Assembly (NCBI RefSeq): GCF_001269985.1
Contig: NZ_BBZB01000001.1
Location: 2,108,001-2,172,000 of the forward strand
Direction of reading: 5' to 3'
DNA length: 64,000 nt
Origin: Pseudoalteromonas sp. '520P1 No. 423'
GTDB lineage: Bacteria > Pseudomonadota > Gammaproteobacteria > Enterobacterales > Alteromonadaceae
Shown here one piece after another: positions 26,476 to 36,341 of this stretch (positions are counted from its first letter, which is position 1; every line of letters starts with the position of its first letter). A program made the translations under genes and the position numbers. The notes below the pieces were generated by a model. That model had not been told where the DNA came from. It was given only the letters and a program-made list of their open reading frames with translations, and searched no databases.

Positions 26476-27810
26476 TTGAAGACAGAAAATGTCTTAATAT
26501 GGCCAAATGAATATATCTTACTTTTAAGAGGGTTATTAGAACAAAATGGTGCATTTATATTAGATGCATTAGAGGCTTGGCCAAATTGCAATGAATCTGT
26601 AGATGCTCAAGAAGTATGCAGTATCAGTTTACCGCCAATATATTATATTTTATGGCAAAAACCAGCAGAACCTTTTGAAGACTTATATTGTCAGCATATT
26701 AGTGATTTTGATGATACATCACAAGAATATATCGAGTTTGTATTTAATGAATTAAAACAGCAGCTTGATTCTGATGAAGCAATTACAACGCTGTTACTGC
26801 AAAGACTGGCAAATTATTGTGATTTCCCATCTCAAATGTCAATTGAATCTAAATTAAGCCTAGTTAATTTAGCGCAACAAAAGCGGTTTTTTAATGTTTT
26901 AAAAATGTTGCTAGAATCTGGTTTAAAGCTATCAACATCAGATGTCATGTCTTTACTTGAGCACTCAGAACTCCATTCTTTAGTTTTGCCTTACCTTGAA
27001 TCTAACTTGATTGATAAACCTGAAGTTATCAATTTATTGACCGAACAGCTATTGCAAGGAGAGGACAGGTTTGAGTTTTTAGTTAAACTCAAAGGTGATA
27101 TATCTGAATCTGAAATATTAGATCAAGCTTTATTACAGCAGCTTAAACATGATTCTCCAAAACAAAGCATTTGCAAACGTTTTTTACAGCAAGGTGCAAA
27201 ATGCTTAATCGCAGATGAGAGTGGTAAAACATCACTAATGTGGGCTGTACAGCAAGGGTTTCTTGATGTTTTAGAAGAACTAAGCACACCTGAATTAATT
27301 GCTCAGCTTGATAATGAAGGAAATAATGTTTTACATTATGCTATTAAATATAAAAACGAACTCGCAATACGTTTTCTTTTAAATCAAAGTATTGATTTTA
27401 CATTAAAAAACAATATTGATTTAACCGCATATGGTTTGGCAATTGAACTAGGGCATAAAAAAATAGCTCTGTTATTGGAAACTGAATTTGGTATTAAAGA
27501 GTTAAGTGAAGTAAATAAATTCAAGAGAATAAATTTAGTGCATTCACTTCATGCATTTATTGGTTTTTTATTACCAATACAGCTTTTTTTCTTTTTTGAT
27601 CCGACATTTGATGCAAAAAGTGAACTGTCGTTTATTTTGGCGTTATGCTCAATGTTAATAATGTTTTTAGCAATGAATTTAAAGCGATGCAGTCTATATC
27701 CAGATATTAAGCATTCTTGGAGCCTTTCAATATTGCGGGCACTTTCACCGGTAAGCTTATTATCTCAATTATTGCTTTTATTAGTTGTCATTATTGCAGC
27801 GTTAACATAG
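26476..27810 (+). CDS. Ankyrin-repeat protein with C-terminal membrane segments
   Basis: 444 residues from a TTG start; GGAG at 26465-26468 lies 7 bases before it and no ATG stands near. The first 200 residues are helical and unassigned. Residues 245-345 carry about three ankyrin repeats (SGKTSLMWAVQQGFLDVLEE, NNVLHYAIKYKNELAIRFLL). Three hydrophobic segments follow (about 355-375, 385-405, 420-444), so it is probably an inner-membrane protein with a cytoplasmic ankyrin part for protein contacts. No partner is evident in the neighbourhood. Confidence 0.8.
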   Translation: MKTENVLIWPNEYILLLRGLLEQNGAFILDALEAWPNCNESVDAQEVCSISLPPIYYILWQKPAEPFEDLYCQHISDFDDTSQEYIEFVFNELKQQLDSDEAITTLLLQRLANYCDFPSQMSIESKLSLVNLAQQKRFFNVLKMLLESGLKLSTSDVMSLLEHSELHSLVLPYLESNLIDKPEVINLLTEQLLQGEDRFEFLVKLKGDISESEILDQALLQQLKHDSPKQSICKRFLQQGAKCLIADESGKTSLMWAVQQGFLDVLEELSTPELIAQLDNEGNNVLHYAIKYKNELAIRFLLNQSIDFTLKNNIDLTAYGLAIELGHKKIALLLETEFGIKELSEVNKFKRINLVHSLHAFIGFLLPIQLFFFFDPTFDAKSELSFILALCSMLIMFLAMNLKRCSLYPDIKHSWSLSILRALSPVSLLSQLLLLLVVIIAALT

Positions 27811-27816
27811 AAGAGG

Positions 27817-27837
27817 CCCACACTGTACTAGTGTGGG
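27817..27837. terminator. Palindromic hairpin between ankyrin gene and lacI
   Basis: CCCACACT and AGTGTGGG form a perfect 8-bp stem. A second small palindrome (GGCTAAATTTAGCC) follows at about 27842-27856, at the end of the regulator gene. The two together separate the convergent genes. Confidence 0.65.
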
Positions 27838-27854
27838 ATAGGGCTAAATTTAGC

Positions 27855-28877
27855 CTAGGAGATGGGCCCTGTACTGTCTCTGATCACAAGTTCAGGTGTA
27901 AAAGTTTTAATGATTTCTTTATCTTGATTTCTTTGGCCTCGGGTTTTTGAAAATAACAGTTTGGCAGCATGCTGAGCTATTGTTTCAATTGACTGGCTTG
28001 CAGTTGTTAGTTTTGGCCAAGTTTGACGAGAAAACGGCGAGTTTTCGAATCCTGAAATAGAAAGCTGTTCTGGGATTTTAATTTCCATCAGCCTTGCTGC
28101 AAACAAAGCACCTGCGGCTATTTCATCATTACAAGCAATAATTGCTGTTACATTTTTATTAAGGCCAATAACGGCTTTTGCATTTTCAACACCAGATGAA
28201 AATGAATATTCACCCTCTAAAATAATGGATTCATCAATTTCAATGTTATTTGCGATAAGGGACTCTTTATAGCCTGCTAGTCGCTCATGTGTTGATTTAT
28301 GTCCTTTATCTCCAGATAAAAAAGCGATGTGTTTATGGCCTTGTTTGATTAAATGATTTGAAACTTCAAATGCTGCATTATGATCATTTACATAAATGCA
28401 GTCAGTTTGTTGAGGGTCTGATTCTTGGCCTGATAAAATGCGTACATAATGAATGCTCTGAGCATCTAACATATCAATTACTTCAGGGATTTCAGATAAT
28501 GGGGGTGTTAATACTAAGCCTGAAATGCGAGCACGCTTAATCATGGTTTTTAATTCTTCAACCATATCCTTATTAGCATACGAACACGGGTGAATAAGTA
28601 ATTCATAACCTTCATTTTTACAACATGATAATATGCCATTTTGCATATCTAATACGTAATATGCATTTGGGTTATCGTATACTAACCCTATGGTAAATGA
28701 TTTACTACCTGCTAGATTTCTTGCAGCGAGGTTAGGTTGGTAATTGAGCTCTTTTACCGCATCCATTACTTTGTCAAAAGTTGTTTTTCTAACAGATGGT
28801 TCATTATTAATAACTCTAGAAACAGTTTTAATTGAAACACTGGCTAATTTGGCGACATCATTTATTGTAACTTTCAT
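27855..28877 (-). CDS. LacI-family transcriptional regulator
   Basis: 340 residues. The LacI helix-turn-helix (TINDVAKLASVSIKTVSRVI) and hinge (LAARNLAGSKS) are followed by a periplasmic-binding-type sensor domain with ILVLTPP-like and HIAFLSGDKGHKSTHERLAGYK elements and GFENSPFSRQTWPKLTTASQ. It is divergent from pgi; the 14-bp palindrome TGACAGCGTTGTCA lies between them and recurs four more times in this window, before the receptor, luxR and halogenase/sapC. The central CG step is usual for LacI operators, so this regulator is the natural candidate for all five. The effector is probably a sugar or sugar phosphate, given pgi and pgl; the exact one is not shown. Confidence 0.92.
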   Translation of the reverse strand: MKVTINDVAKLASVSIKTVSRVINNEPSVRKTTFDKVMDAVKELNYQPNLAARNLAGSKSFTIGLVYDNPNAYYVLDMQNGILSCCKNEGYELLIHPCSYANKDMVEELKTMIKRARISGLVLTPPLSEIPEVIDMLDAQSIHYVRILSGQESDPQQTDCIYVNDHNAAFEVSNHLIKQGHKHIAFLSGDKGHKSTHERLAGYKESLIANNIEIDESIILEGEYSFSSGVENAKAVIGLNKNVTAIIACNDEIAAGALFAARLMEIKIPEQLSISGFENSPFSRQTWPKLTTASQSIETIAQHAAKLLFSKTRGQRNQDKEIIKTFTPELVIRDSTGPIS

Positions 28878-29014
28878 CTTAATTCTTTTAGCTTTTGAAA
28901 AGTAAAATGTAATTAGAAACCATTTTACCTAGTTTATTTAAATTGTATGCAACTATGGCATATTAATTTTTGTATTAATAATCAATTTAGTATCAATTTT
29001 TCATCAATCCCAAT

Positions 29015-29028
29015 TGACAGCGTTGTCA
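29015..29028. promoter_or_regulatory. LacI-type operator between lacI and pgi
   Basis: TGACAGCGTTGTCA, an almost perfect palindrome with central CG. It lies 137 bases before lacI's start and 126 before pgi's ATG, so it can control both and give autoregulation. Confidence 0.75.
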
Positions 29029-29153
29029 TTTTAACATATTGTTATCATAAACGTGGTCAGGATGAACCTAATTCAGATTATCACTTAGTCGAATATTTTG
29101 TTAAAATATCTGATTGCACGTAATTTGAAAAATTAAACAGGTAGAAATAAGAT

Positions 29154-30797
29154 ATGAGTTGTCGTTCTCAATTATCAAGTTGGCAGTCTTTACAAAAATT
29201 AGCCGAAAAAATGAAAAGTACTCATTTAAAGGACTTATTCTCTCAAGATAACAGCCGTTTTGACAAATTTTCAATACAAATGCCTGGTTTATTGTTCGAT
29301 TACTCTAAAAATCTGATCACAACTGATGAAATGAACGCATTGCAATCATTAGCACAGCAGACTGAACTAACAGCATGGCGTGATAAAATGTTTGCAGGCG
29401 AAAAGATAAACTTTACTGAAAATCGTGCTGTATTACATGTTGCGTTACGTAATCGAAGCTGTGCGCCAATTTATGTAAATGGTGAAGATGTATCTCAGTC
29501 TATTGCTGCCGAACTTTCAAAAATGCATGCTTTTGTAAATAAAGTACGTAGCGGAGAGTGGAAAGGCTATACCGGAAGAGTGATCACTGATGTTGTCAGT
29601 ATCGGCGTAGGTGGTTCTAACTTAGGACCTCAAATGGCAACTGAAGCATTGCAAAATTATGCTGACGAAACATTACGTATTCATTATATTTCTAATGCAG
29701 ATGGTGTTCAAATATCAAAAGTATTAAAACAACTTAACCCTGCATCTACATTATTTGTTGTATCTTCTAAAACATTTACAACTTCTGAAACCATGGCTAA
29801 TGCAAAAACGGCTGTAGCTTGGCTTAAATCTGTAGCTAATGATGACACCGCAGTTGCAAAACATTTTGTTGCTGTCAGTACAAACCTAGAAAAAACAGCT
29901 GAATTTGGTATTTCTAGCGATAATGTATTTACGATGTGGGACTGGGTCGGCGGACGCTTTTCAATGTGGTCAGCAATCGGCTTACCAGTTGCATTATATT
30001 TAGGTTTTGATGCTTTTATAGAGTTATTAGAAGGTGCTTTTGAAGTTGATGAACATTTTAAAAATGCACCATTAACTAAAAACGTACCTGTGATAATGGC
30101 ATTATTGAGTATCTGGAATACCACATTTTTAGGTGCAAAAGCCCAAGCAATATTACCTTACGACCAAACAATGCATATGTTGCCAGCTTATTTACAGCAA
30201 GCTGAAATGGAAAGTAATGGTAAATCTGTTACATTTTCTGGTGAAGCGGTACCTTATACAACTGTACCACTTCTATGGGGCATGACAGGTATTAATGGTC
30301 AGCATGCATTTTACCAATACTTACATCAAGGTAATACAATTGTTCCTGCTGACTTTATTGGTTCAATTAAGCCAACAGTCGAAGTAAATAATCATCACGA
30401 AATTTTAATGTCAAACTTTTTTGCTCAAACAGAAGCTTTAATGACAGGTGTATCCGCTGAACAAGTAAGAGAAGAGCTAACTGCTAAAGGCCACAGTGCG
30501 CAAGAGATTGAAAATTTAGTTAATCATAAAGTACATAAAGGTAATAGACCAACAACCTCTATTTTATTAGACCAGGTTGATGCAAAACATTTAGGTAAAT
30601 TGATTGCCTTATATGAGCATAAAATATTCTGCCAAGGGATCTTATTACAAATTTGTTCATTTGATCAGTGGGGCGTTGAATTAGGTAAGGGCCTAGCTTC
30701 AAAAATTCAAAATGAATTAGAAGATAATGATGTTGTGGCTGAGCATGACTCATCAACAAATGGCTTAATTAGTTACTTTAAAAATAAAAGAATTTAA
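29154..30797 (+). CDS. pgi: Glucose-6-phosphate isomerase
   Basis: 547 residues, the usual length. It interconverts glucose 6-phosphate and fructose 6-phosphate. Signature blocks are VVSIGVGGSNLGPQMATEAL, VVSSKTFTTSETMANA, WDWVGGRFSMWSAIGLP (Arg-Phe-Ser loop), the catalytic Glu in LPAYLQQAEMESNGK, the His in GQHAFYQ and the Lys in SFDQWGVELGKGLA near the C-terminus. All catalytic positions are present. A LacI-type operator lies upstream, so its supply appears tied to sugar availability. pgl follows after 262 bases without another gene. Confidence 0.97.
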   Translation: MSCRSQLSSWQSLQKLAEKMKSTHLKDLFSQDNSRFDKFSIQMPGLLFDYSKNLITTDEMNALQSLAQQTELTAWRDKMFAGEKINFTENRAVLHVALRNRSCAPIYVNGEDVSQSIAAELSKMHAFVNKVRSGEWKGYTGRVITDVVSIGVGGSNLGPQMATEALQNYADETLRIHYISNADGVQISKVLKQLNPASTLFVVSSKTFTTSETMANAKTAVAWLKSVANDDTAVAKHFVAVSTNLEKTAEFGISSDNVFTMWDWVGGRFSMWSAIGLPVALYLGFDAFIELLEGAFEVDEHFKNAPLTKNVPVIMALLSIWNTTFLGAKAQAILPYDQTMHMLPAYLQQAEMESNGKSVTFSGEAVPYTTVPLLWGMTGINGQHAFYQYLHQGNTIVPADFIGSIKPTVEVNNHHEILMSNFFAQTEALMTGVSAEQVREELTAKGHSAQEIENLVNHKVHKGNRPTTSILLDQVDAKHLGKLIALYEHKIFCQGILLQICSFDQWGVELGKGLASKIQNELEDNDVVAEHDSSTNGLISYFKNKRI

Positions 30798-31059
30798 TAC
30801 GTAAAGAATACCTTGAACGGGTAGCGCTGGAGCTATTGGGACCTGTGGTTTTGTGAGAGGAACGCAGGCTCCCTTTACTCATTTTATGTGACTATTTGTT
30901 TCTAATAATTATAAAAGCAGGTTTAACAGTTTATTGCTCCTGTTTTACTTCAAATGATGAATTTCATTCCCCCATTAATAAAAATTAAATACTTCTATGT
31001 TTCCAATAAAAATAGTTACAATGCTATTAATTAACATTGAGTGTATCAAGGATTTATAA

Positions 31060-31770
31060 ATGTCGAATATCACTGAAAAATTTTTTAACTCTAAAGAAGA
31101 GTTAACAGCTGCATTAGCATTAGATATTGAGCAACGTATCGTAGCAGGTATCACAAAAGATAACCGCGCTGTTATATGTGTTTCTGGTGGTTCATCGCCT
31201 AAACCTGCATACCAACATTTATCAGAGTTACCACTTGCTTGGGAAAAAGTTGATGTTGTTATGGTTGATGAGCGCTGGGTTGAGCCAAGCCATGATAAAA
31301 GTAATGAAACTTTTATAAAACAAACATTGCTACAAAACGAAGCTGAAAAGGCAAACTTTTTACCTATGAAAAATTCGCAGTCATCGGCATTTGAAGGCCA
31401 AGCTGAATGTGAAAATGCTTTTCAAGCATTAAAGCAACCATTTGATATCACAATTTTAGGCATGGGACCGGATGGACATACAGCTTCTTTATTTCCGCAT
31501 GCTCAAGGGCTGGAAACAGCACTATCTACTAATAACTTAGTATGTGCAATTGAAGCGATACCAAGTAAAGTTACAGGAGATATTACACAAAGAATGTCTT
31601 TATCCCTTCATGGTATTAAGCAATCAAAAGTGATTAAGTTACTGATCAGTGGTGAAGAAAAACTGTCAGTTTATAAACAAGCAAAGCTTAGCGGTAACGT
31701 TGAAGATATGCCATTACGCGCAGTTTTAAATCAAACTGATGTAGAAGTACAAGTTTATTGGGCACCATAG
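31060..31770 (+). CDS. pgl: 6-phosphogluconolactonase
   Basis: 236 residues of the DevB/SOL type: ICVSGGSSPKPAYQHL, VDVVMVDERWVEPSHDKSNE, FDITILGMGPDGHTASLFPHA with the catalytic His of the GHTASLFP loop. The enzyme hydrolyses 6-phosphogluconolactone in the oxidative pentose phosphate or Entner-Doudoroff route. zwf and edd are not in the window. It is probably part of the LacI regulon through pgi read-through or its own promoter; no operator of its own is seen. A strong hairpin follows. Confidence 0.96.
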   Translation: MSNITEKFFNSKEELTAALALDIEQRIVAGITKDNRAVICVSGGSSPKPAYQHLSELPLAWEKVDVVMVDERWVEPSHDKSNETFIKQTLLQNEAEKANFLPMKNSQSSAFEGQAECENAFQALKQPFDITILGMGPDGHTASLFPHAQGLETALSTNNLVCAIEAIPSKVTGDITQRMSLSLHGIKQSKVIKLLISGEEKLSVYKQAKLSGNVEDMPLRAVLNQTDVEVQVYWAP

Positions 31771-31786
31771 TAATAAAATTTTTTTG

Positions 31787-31830
31787 AATTACATTTATTA
31801 TGGTTTTTATTCATAATAAATGTAATTTAT
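31787..31830 (+). terminator. Hairpin terminator after pgl
   Basis: AATTACATTTATTATG (31787-31802) and its exact reverse complement (31812-31827) form a 16-bp stem with a 9-base loop, followed by TTATTTCAT. The stem is AT-rich, but the match is perfect. Confidence 0.65.
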
Positions 31831-32173
31831 TTCATATTAATTTCAGATACTTCCTTCCATAATTTGAAATCCCCTTATTTAAAATTTATTTTAAGCTTCT
31901 GATTTATAGTTTTTTTATTTACTTCTTGAGTAGTGTAAATACTCAACTATATTTATAGTTACAATTTATCTCACGGTTACATCTTTACACGCCATGGTTA
32001 CTTTATGTAATATCTACGTGATTAAAGGAAATACCACAATATTAAAAACTCTTTGTTTATATAATGCTAATGAGCTGTATATTATTTATTTTGTGTTTAA
32101 GGGCTATTTTGTACAATAAATATAAAATAAATGTAGCCAAGATGTAATTACGTGTGTATCGTTTGTATCTAGA

Positions 32174-32187
32174 TGACAGCGTTGTCA
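32174..32187. promoter_or_regulatory. LacI-type operator 1 before the TonB-dependent receptor
   Basis: TGACAGCGTTGTCA, identical to the operator before pgi. Its centre is 33 bases from that of the second operator, close to three helical turns, so two repressor dimers could sit on one face of the DNA. Confidence 0.8.
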
Positions 32188-32206
32188 AAATTTTATTGTA
32201 AAATAG

Positions 32207-32220
32207 TGACAACGCTGTCA
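32207..32220. promoter_or_regulatory. LacI-type operator 2 before the TonB-dependent receptor
   Basis: TGACAACGCTGTCA is the exact reverse complement of operator 1. It ends 55 bases before the GTG start at 32276. Confidence 0.8.
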
Positions 32221-32275
32221 TTATCACTGGGCAGAAAGTGAACTAAAAACAACTAAATGATTCGAGGGGAATCCT

Positions 32276-35026
32276 GTGTTAGCTAAAAAATTTAAAAGAA
32301 ATCTATTAGCAGTTAATATTGGTCTGGCAATGAGTGCTGGTTTTACTGGTACTGTATATGCTGCTGATGAAGCTAAAGTAAAAGAAGATGTTGAAGTAAT
32401 TGAAGTGCGTGGTATTCGCCGCTCTCTTGAGGCATCTTTAAATACAAAACGTTTTGCTGAAGGTGTTGTTGATGCAATAACAGCTGAAGACATTGGTAAG
32501 TTTCCAGACAAAAATGTAGCAGAAACTCTAGCTCGCATACCTGGTATCACAATAGATCGTACATTTGGTGAAGGTCAAGGCGTTACGATTCGTGGTGTAC
32601 AACCAGATCAAAATTTAACTTTACTTAACGGCCAAGCCGTTGGTACTGCACAGTGGTTTGTATTGTCTGATGCAACACGTAATTTCAACTTTGAATTATT
32701 AGCATCTGAAATGGTAGCAGGGCTTGAAGTTTATAAGTCAGCGCAAGCTGATATAGATGAAGGTGCTCTAGGCGGTACAGTTATTTTACGTACACGTAAA
32801 CCGCTAAATTTAGATGCAAACACGATTAGTGGTTCAGTTGAAATGCAATATGGTGATTTAGCTGAAGAAATGGACCCTGGTTTATCTGGTTTATATAGTT
32901 GGAAAAACGAAGACGATAATTTTGGTGTTTTAGTTTCTGCATCTTTACAAAACCGTACAGTACGTCGTGAAACAAAAGAAGATTTTGGTTGGTTCGGTCC
33001 TTCTATAGAGCGAATTGACCCTTTAATGGAACCACCTAAAGGAGCTAATGAAAAAGGCGCTACACCTTGGGGAGTAGGTTCTGCATTATTTGAACAAGAT
33101 CGTGAACGTATTGGTTACGATATTACAGCTCAATGGGCACCTACAGATAACTTAGATATGTCACTTCATTATTTCAGCTCAACAATGAAAGCTGATAATG
33201 TAAACTCAAATTTAATAGGTATACCATTTAGAGGTGTTGCTTTCCTTGGTGAAGATACAAACTCAGGTACTGTGAACGGTGATAACATAATTGATTCGTT
33301 AGATGTTACAGGTCTTGCACATCGTCCTGGTTGGGCACGTCACATGGCATATGATAATATTTATCGTGATGGTAGTGAAATGTCTACTAATGTAATTGAT
33401 TTTGAAGGTGATTTGTCTTTAGAAACAGGAAAGCTACATTGGCAAATAGGTACGACTGTAGGTGAAGGAACAAATAAAGATTTCTTTACTGAAATGTGGG
33501 TAGATGCTTCTGATGAAAGAGCTGCATTTAACTTTACTAACCCTGGTGGAACTGCTCCTGCTATTGACTTTACGGCTGCTAGCCCATGGTTACAAAATCC
33601 AGGTAATGAATTCTGGTTTTCTTCATACGGTACAAATGCAACAGATGCGCAGATTTTTGAACAGTTAAATGAAACTGAAGATAAAGAAGATTATGTACAA
33701 GTTGATTATTCATGGTATGTAGAATTCGGTGGTATTTCAGAGTTAAAATTTGGTGCTAAATATCGTGATCGTTCTTTATCACAAGATCGTTGGCGTTCAT
33801 ACATGCTAAATGGTGCACCAACAGGTGAAGGGAGCTTTGGTCCGGCAAGTGATTTCTGGAGTGGTAGCATGAACTCTGTTAGTCACAATGGAACAGATTT
33901 AGCTAGTCAAACATACTTCAAACCTGATCGTGATCTGATGTATTCAGCATTTAGCGGAGCAGCCCAGTGTACTGAAGGAAGTGACACTCTATGTCGTGTT
34001 GATAATGAGTTCTTAGGTACATCTTCATTTAATGTAGCTGAAGAAATCACTGCATTATATAGCATGGCTAAATTTAATGTTGAAGGTGTTAGAGGTAACT
34101 TTGGCTTAAGATATGTTACAACTGATGTGACTTCATCAGGGACTGATAGTTCAGGTAAAGTGGTATTTAAGAATGATTACAGTGAATGGTTACCAAGTAT
34201 AAATGCTGCATATGATATGACGGATGAGATTATTATTCGTGCAGCAGCTAGTCGTGGTTTAACACGTCCAGGAGCATTCCAATTAGCACCCGCGGTTAAT
34301 TTAACAGTCGAAACAAGTTCAGGTACTGCTGGTAATCCTGATTTAGCACCGTTAATATCTTCTAACTATGAGGTTGGTGGTGAATGGTACTTTACTGAAG
34401 CATCTCTAGTTGGTTTTACTGCGTTCAAAAAAGATATCAGTAACTTTATATACACTACAACAGTTTCTAAAGAAATTAATGGTGTGCAAATTGATCAATT
34501 AAGCACTCCTGTTAATGGTGGTAATGCTGCAATTGATGGTGTTGAATTCCAACTTCAACATGACTTTGGTAATGGCTTCGGTGTGTCATTTAACTATACA
34601 TATACTGATGTTGCTGATGTAATCGTTACCGAAGCTGCTACAGTTTCTGATGAAGATGGAAATATTTCTGGCGCTACTTTAGCTGACCGTACTATCAAGT
34701 TACCTAATGCATCTAAAGATTCTTATAACTTAGGCGCATTTTATGAAAATGAGCAGTTTAGCGCACGTGTAAACTATAACTACCGTAGTGAATACTTCTT
34801 AGCTCAAACTGAATTTGGTAATCGTTACAGAGAAGCTCAATCAAATGTAGATGCACAGCTTAGCTGGAATGTAACTGACTACATGACTGTTAAATTAGAA
34901 GCATTAAACCTTACTAATGAAGTTTGGGAAAATTACTATGAGCGTGAAACTGATGGTACACAAGTTGGTGGTACGCAAAGTTCAAACGGTCGTCGTTATT
35001 ACTTAGGCGCAAGCTTTAACTTCTAA
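32276..35026 (+). CDS. TonB-dependent outer-membrane receptor
   Basis: 916 residues from a GTG with GAGGGGA five bases before it. A signal peptide (cleavage near VYAADE) is followed by a plug domain (residues 40-170: EVIEVRGIRRSLEAS, GVTIRGVQPDQNLTLLNG), then a 22-strand-type barrel with the closing aromatic residue of YYLGASFNF. The plug wording ADIDEGALGGTVILRTRKPL is typical of the Xanthomonas/Caulobacter/Alteromonas type of carbohydrate receptor. Two LacI-type operators upstream and the nearby pgi/pgl suggest uptake of a sugar or oligosaccharide. SapC and halogenase genes, usual companions of these receptors, are 20 kb downstream beyond the polyketide cluster. Confidence 0.94.
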   Translation: MLAKKFKRNLLAVNIGLAMSAGFTGTVYAADEAKVKEDVEVIEVRGIRRSLEASLNTKRFAEGVVDAITAEDIGKFPDKNVAETLARIPGITIDRTFGEGQGVTIRGVQPDQNLTLLNGQAVGTAQWFVLSDATRNFNFELLASEMVAGLEVYKSAQADIDEGALGGTVILRTRKPLNLDANTISGSVEMQYGDLAEEMDPGLSGLYSWKNEDDNFGVLVSASLQNRTVRRETKEDFGWFGPSIERIDPLMEPPKGANEKGATPWGVGSALFEQDRERIGYDITAQWAPTDNLDMSLHYFSSTMKADNVNSNLIGIPFRGVAFLGEDTNSGTVNGDNIIDSLDVTGLAHRPGWARHMAYDNIYRDGSEMSTNVIDFEGDLSLETGKLHWQIGTTVGEGTNKDFFTEMWVDASDERAAFNFTNPGGTAPAIDFTAASPWLQNPGNEFWFSSYGTNATDAQIFEQLNETEDKEDYVQVDYSWYVEFGGISELKFGAKYRDRSLSQDRWRSYMLNGAPTGEGSFGPASDFWSGSMNSVSHNGTDLASQTYFKPDRDLMYSAFSGAAQCTEGSDTLCRVDNEFLGTSSFNVAEEITALYSMAKFNVEGVRGNFGLRYVTTDVTSSGTDSSGKVVFKNDYSEWLPSINAAYDMTDEIIIRAAASRGLTRPGAFQLAPAVNLTVETSSGTAGNPDLAPLISSNYEVGGEWYFTEASLVGFTAFKKDISNFIYTTTVSKEINGVQIDQLSTPVNGGNAAIDGVEFQLQHDFGNGFGVSFNYTYTDVADVIVTEAATVSDEDGNISGATLADRTIKLPNASKDSYNLGAFYENEQFSARVNYNYRSEYFLAQTEFGNRYREAQSNVDAQLSWNVTDYMTVKLEALNLTNEVWENYYERETDGTQVGGTQSSNGRRYYLGASFNF

Positions 35027-35054
35027 GCAAGTTAAAATACTATAGTTTAAATTT

Positions 35055-35085
35055 AAAACAGCCTATTTAATAGGCTGTTTTTTTT
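35055..35085 (+). terminator. Terminator after the receptor gene
   Basis: AAAACAGCCTATT and AATAGGCTGTTTT pair with practically no loop, followed by a run of T. Strong rho-independent terminator. Confidence 0.9.
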
Positions 35086-35101
35086 GATTTCGTTATAAAT
35101 T

Positions 35102-35347
35102 ATACCAGTTGTATTAAGTAAGTTTTCACTCAGAGCCTTTGGGTGGGCAATTCTAGATATGTTATCGTAGTAATGGTTACTCTCTAATAAGATAACATAA
35201 CAACGAAGTGTAAACCCCCAATGGCTTTTTAAGGTGGGTTTAAAACGATTTATGCTGCATTAAATATAACTATGGGTTCAGTTATTTTCCTTGTCTAAAG
35301 CGCTTTTAACTCCCGTTGAATGGGAAGTTAATTAGTACAATTGGCAT
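35102..35347. mobile_element. MITE-like palindromic element, copy 2
   Basis: A 246-base relative of the element at 14486-14681. Terminal inverted repeats (35102-35134 and about 35315-35347) are more diverged, with ends ATACC and GGCAT. The interior shares CACTCAGAGC, CATAACAACGAAGTGTAAA and the TAAAGCG..CTTTTAACTCCCG block, and has an extra stretch of about 50 bases. It codes for nothing and lies exactly at the left border of the quorum-sensing cluster. Confidence 0.65.
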
Positions 35348-35522
35348 AACTTAAATTAATAAATCACATCTTGCTTATCTAAAACTTCTATAAAATTAGA
35401 ATACCTTTTTTTTGAATTAATATTTTATATAGAATCAATAAATTATAAATATTGTATTAGTAATTAAAATGTTATTTAAACGTAAATAACACTGTTAAGA
35501 AAATCGTTTTTAGGTACAATAA

Positions 35523-35536
35523 TGATAGCGCTGTCA
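35523..35536. promoter_or_regulatory. LacI-type operator before luxR
   Basis: TGATAGCGCTGTCA, a near-perfect palindrome and identical to the site at 55036. It lies 52 bases before the likely ATG of luxR and would overlap or follow the promoter. It joins the quorum-sensing receptor to the sugar regulon. Confidence 0.7.
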
Positions 35537-35588
35537 TTTCTGTGGCGCTAGTCTTATATTGAAGATAATAAAAGGGTTATATAAAATA

Positions 35589-36341
35589 ATGCAGTACAGT
35601 TGGTTAAATGGAATTATTGAAGGAATTAAACAAAGTAAAAATATAGACGATATAAAATCTCAATGTGAAGCAATATGTCGTGCATTAGAAATTGATTTTT
35701 ATTCGTTTGTAATTAGGATACCAAGTTCACTTTTTAGCCCCGAAATTATTACATTATCTAATTACCCTCAATTATGGCAAGAACATTATTTTTCTCAAGA
35801 GTTTATGAGTTTAGACCCTGTTATAGCGTATAGTCAACAACATATAACTCCAGTAAATTGGAGTGACTTAACTAACTATACTGACTTCAATTCCCCAAAA
35901 AAATTAACGGTGTTAAAAGAGGCAAAAACTTATGGGTTATGCACTGGGGTCAGTATTCCACTTAAAGCTCCAACAGGTGAAATGAGTGTTTTTAGTTTGT
36001 CTTCGACGTCTCAAAGGTGTGTGATAACTGAGTGCCAGATAAATATACAATTACAAGCGCAAGTGATTGCTCCATATCTTCATGAAGCCATTAAAATAAT
36101 TAATTATAAGGCAAAAGAGATACTGAGCCATGATGAGGTTAAAATAACTAATAGGGAAGAGGAGTGCTTATTGTGGGCCTGTGAAGGGAAAACAAGCTGG
36201 GAGATTTCTAAAATAATAGGTATATCTGAAAGAACTGTGCTTTTTCATTTAAATAATGTAAGCCAAAAAGTAGGGGGTGTAAATAGGCAACACAGTGTAG
36301 CTAAAGCCCTTTTAAATGGACTTATTCAGCCTAAGTTTTAA
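35589..36341 (+). CDS. luxR: LuxR-type acyl-homoserine lactone receptor / regulator
   Basis: 250 residues from ATG at 35589; AAAGGG stands 12 bases before it, and a TTG at 35559 would add ten residues without support. The autoinducer-binding domain (1-165) has all invariant residues: Trp63 and Tyr67 in LWQEHY, Asp76-Pro77 in LDPV, Trp91 in VNWSDL and Gly120 in LCTGVSIPL. The C-terminal LuxR helix-turn-helix spans about 183-245 (TNREEECLLWACEGKTSWEI, SERTVLFHLNNV). It should therefore bind a real acyl-homoserine lactone, presumably the one made by the luxI gene 1 kb away. A LacI-type operator precedes it. It ends four bases into the convergent unknown gene. Confidence 0.93.
   Translation: MQYSWLNGIIEGIKQSKNIDDIKSQCEAICRALEIDFYSFVIRIPSSLFSPEIITLSNYPQLWQEHYFSQEFMSLDPVIAYSQQHITPVNWSDLTNYTDFNSPKKLTVLKEAKTYGLCTGVSIPLKAPTGEMSVFSLSSTSQRCVITECQINIQLQAQVIAPYLHEAIKIINYKAKEILSHDEVKITNREEECLLWACEGKTSWEISKIIGISERTVLFHLNNVSQKVGGVNRQHSVAKALLNGLIQPKF

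Larger units (their letters stand above)
31831..32275. other. Long 5' region of the TonB-dependent receptor gene
   Basis: About 445 bases without a gene. Apart from the two LacI-type operators at 32174 and 32207 and a possible promoter around them, I see only AT-rich sequence. A -35-like TTGTAT (32163-32168) and a -10-like CAAAAT (32186-32191) with 17 bases between would place the first operator across the spacer and the second just after the start point. Confidence 0.4.
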
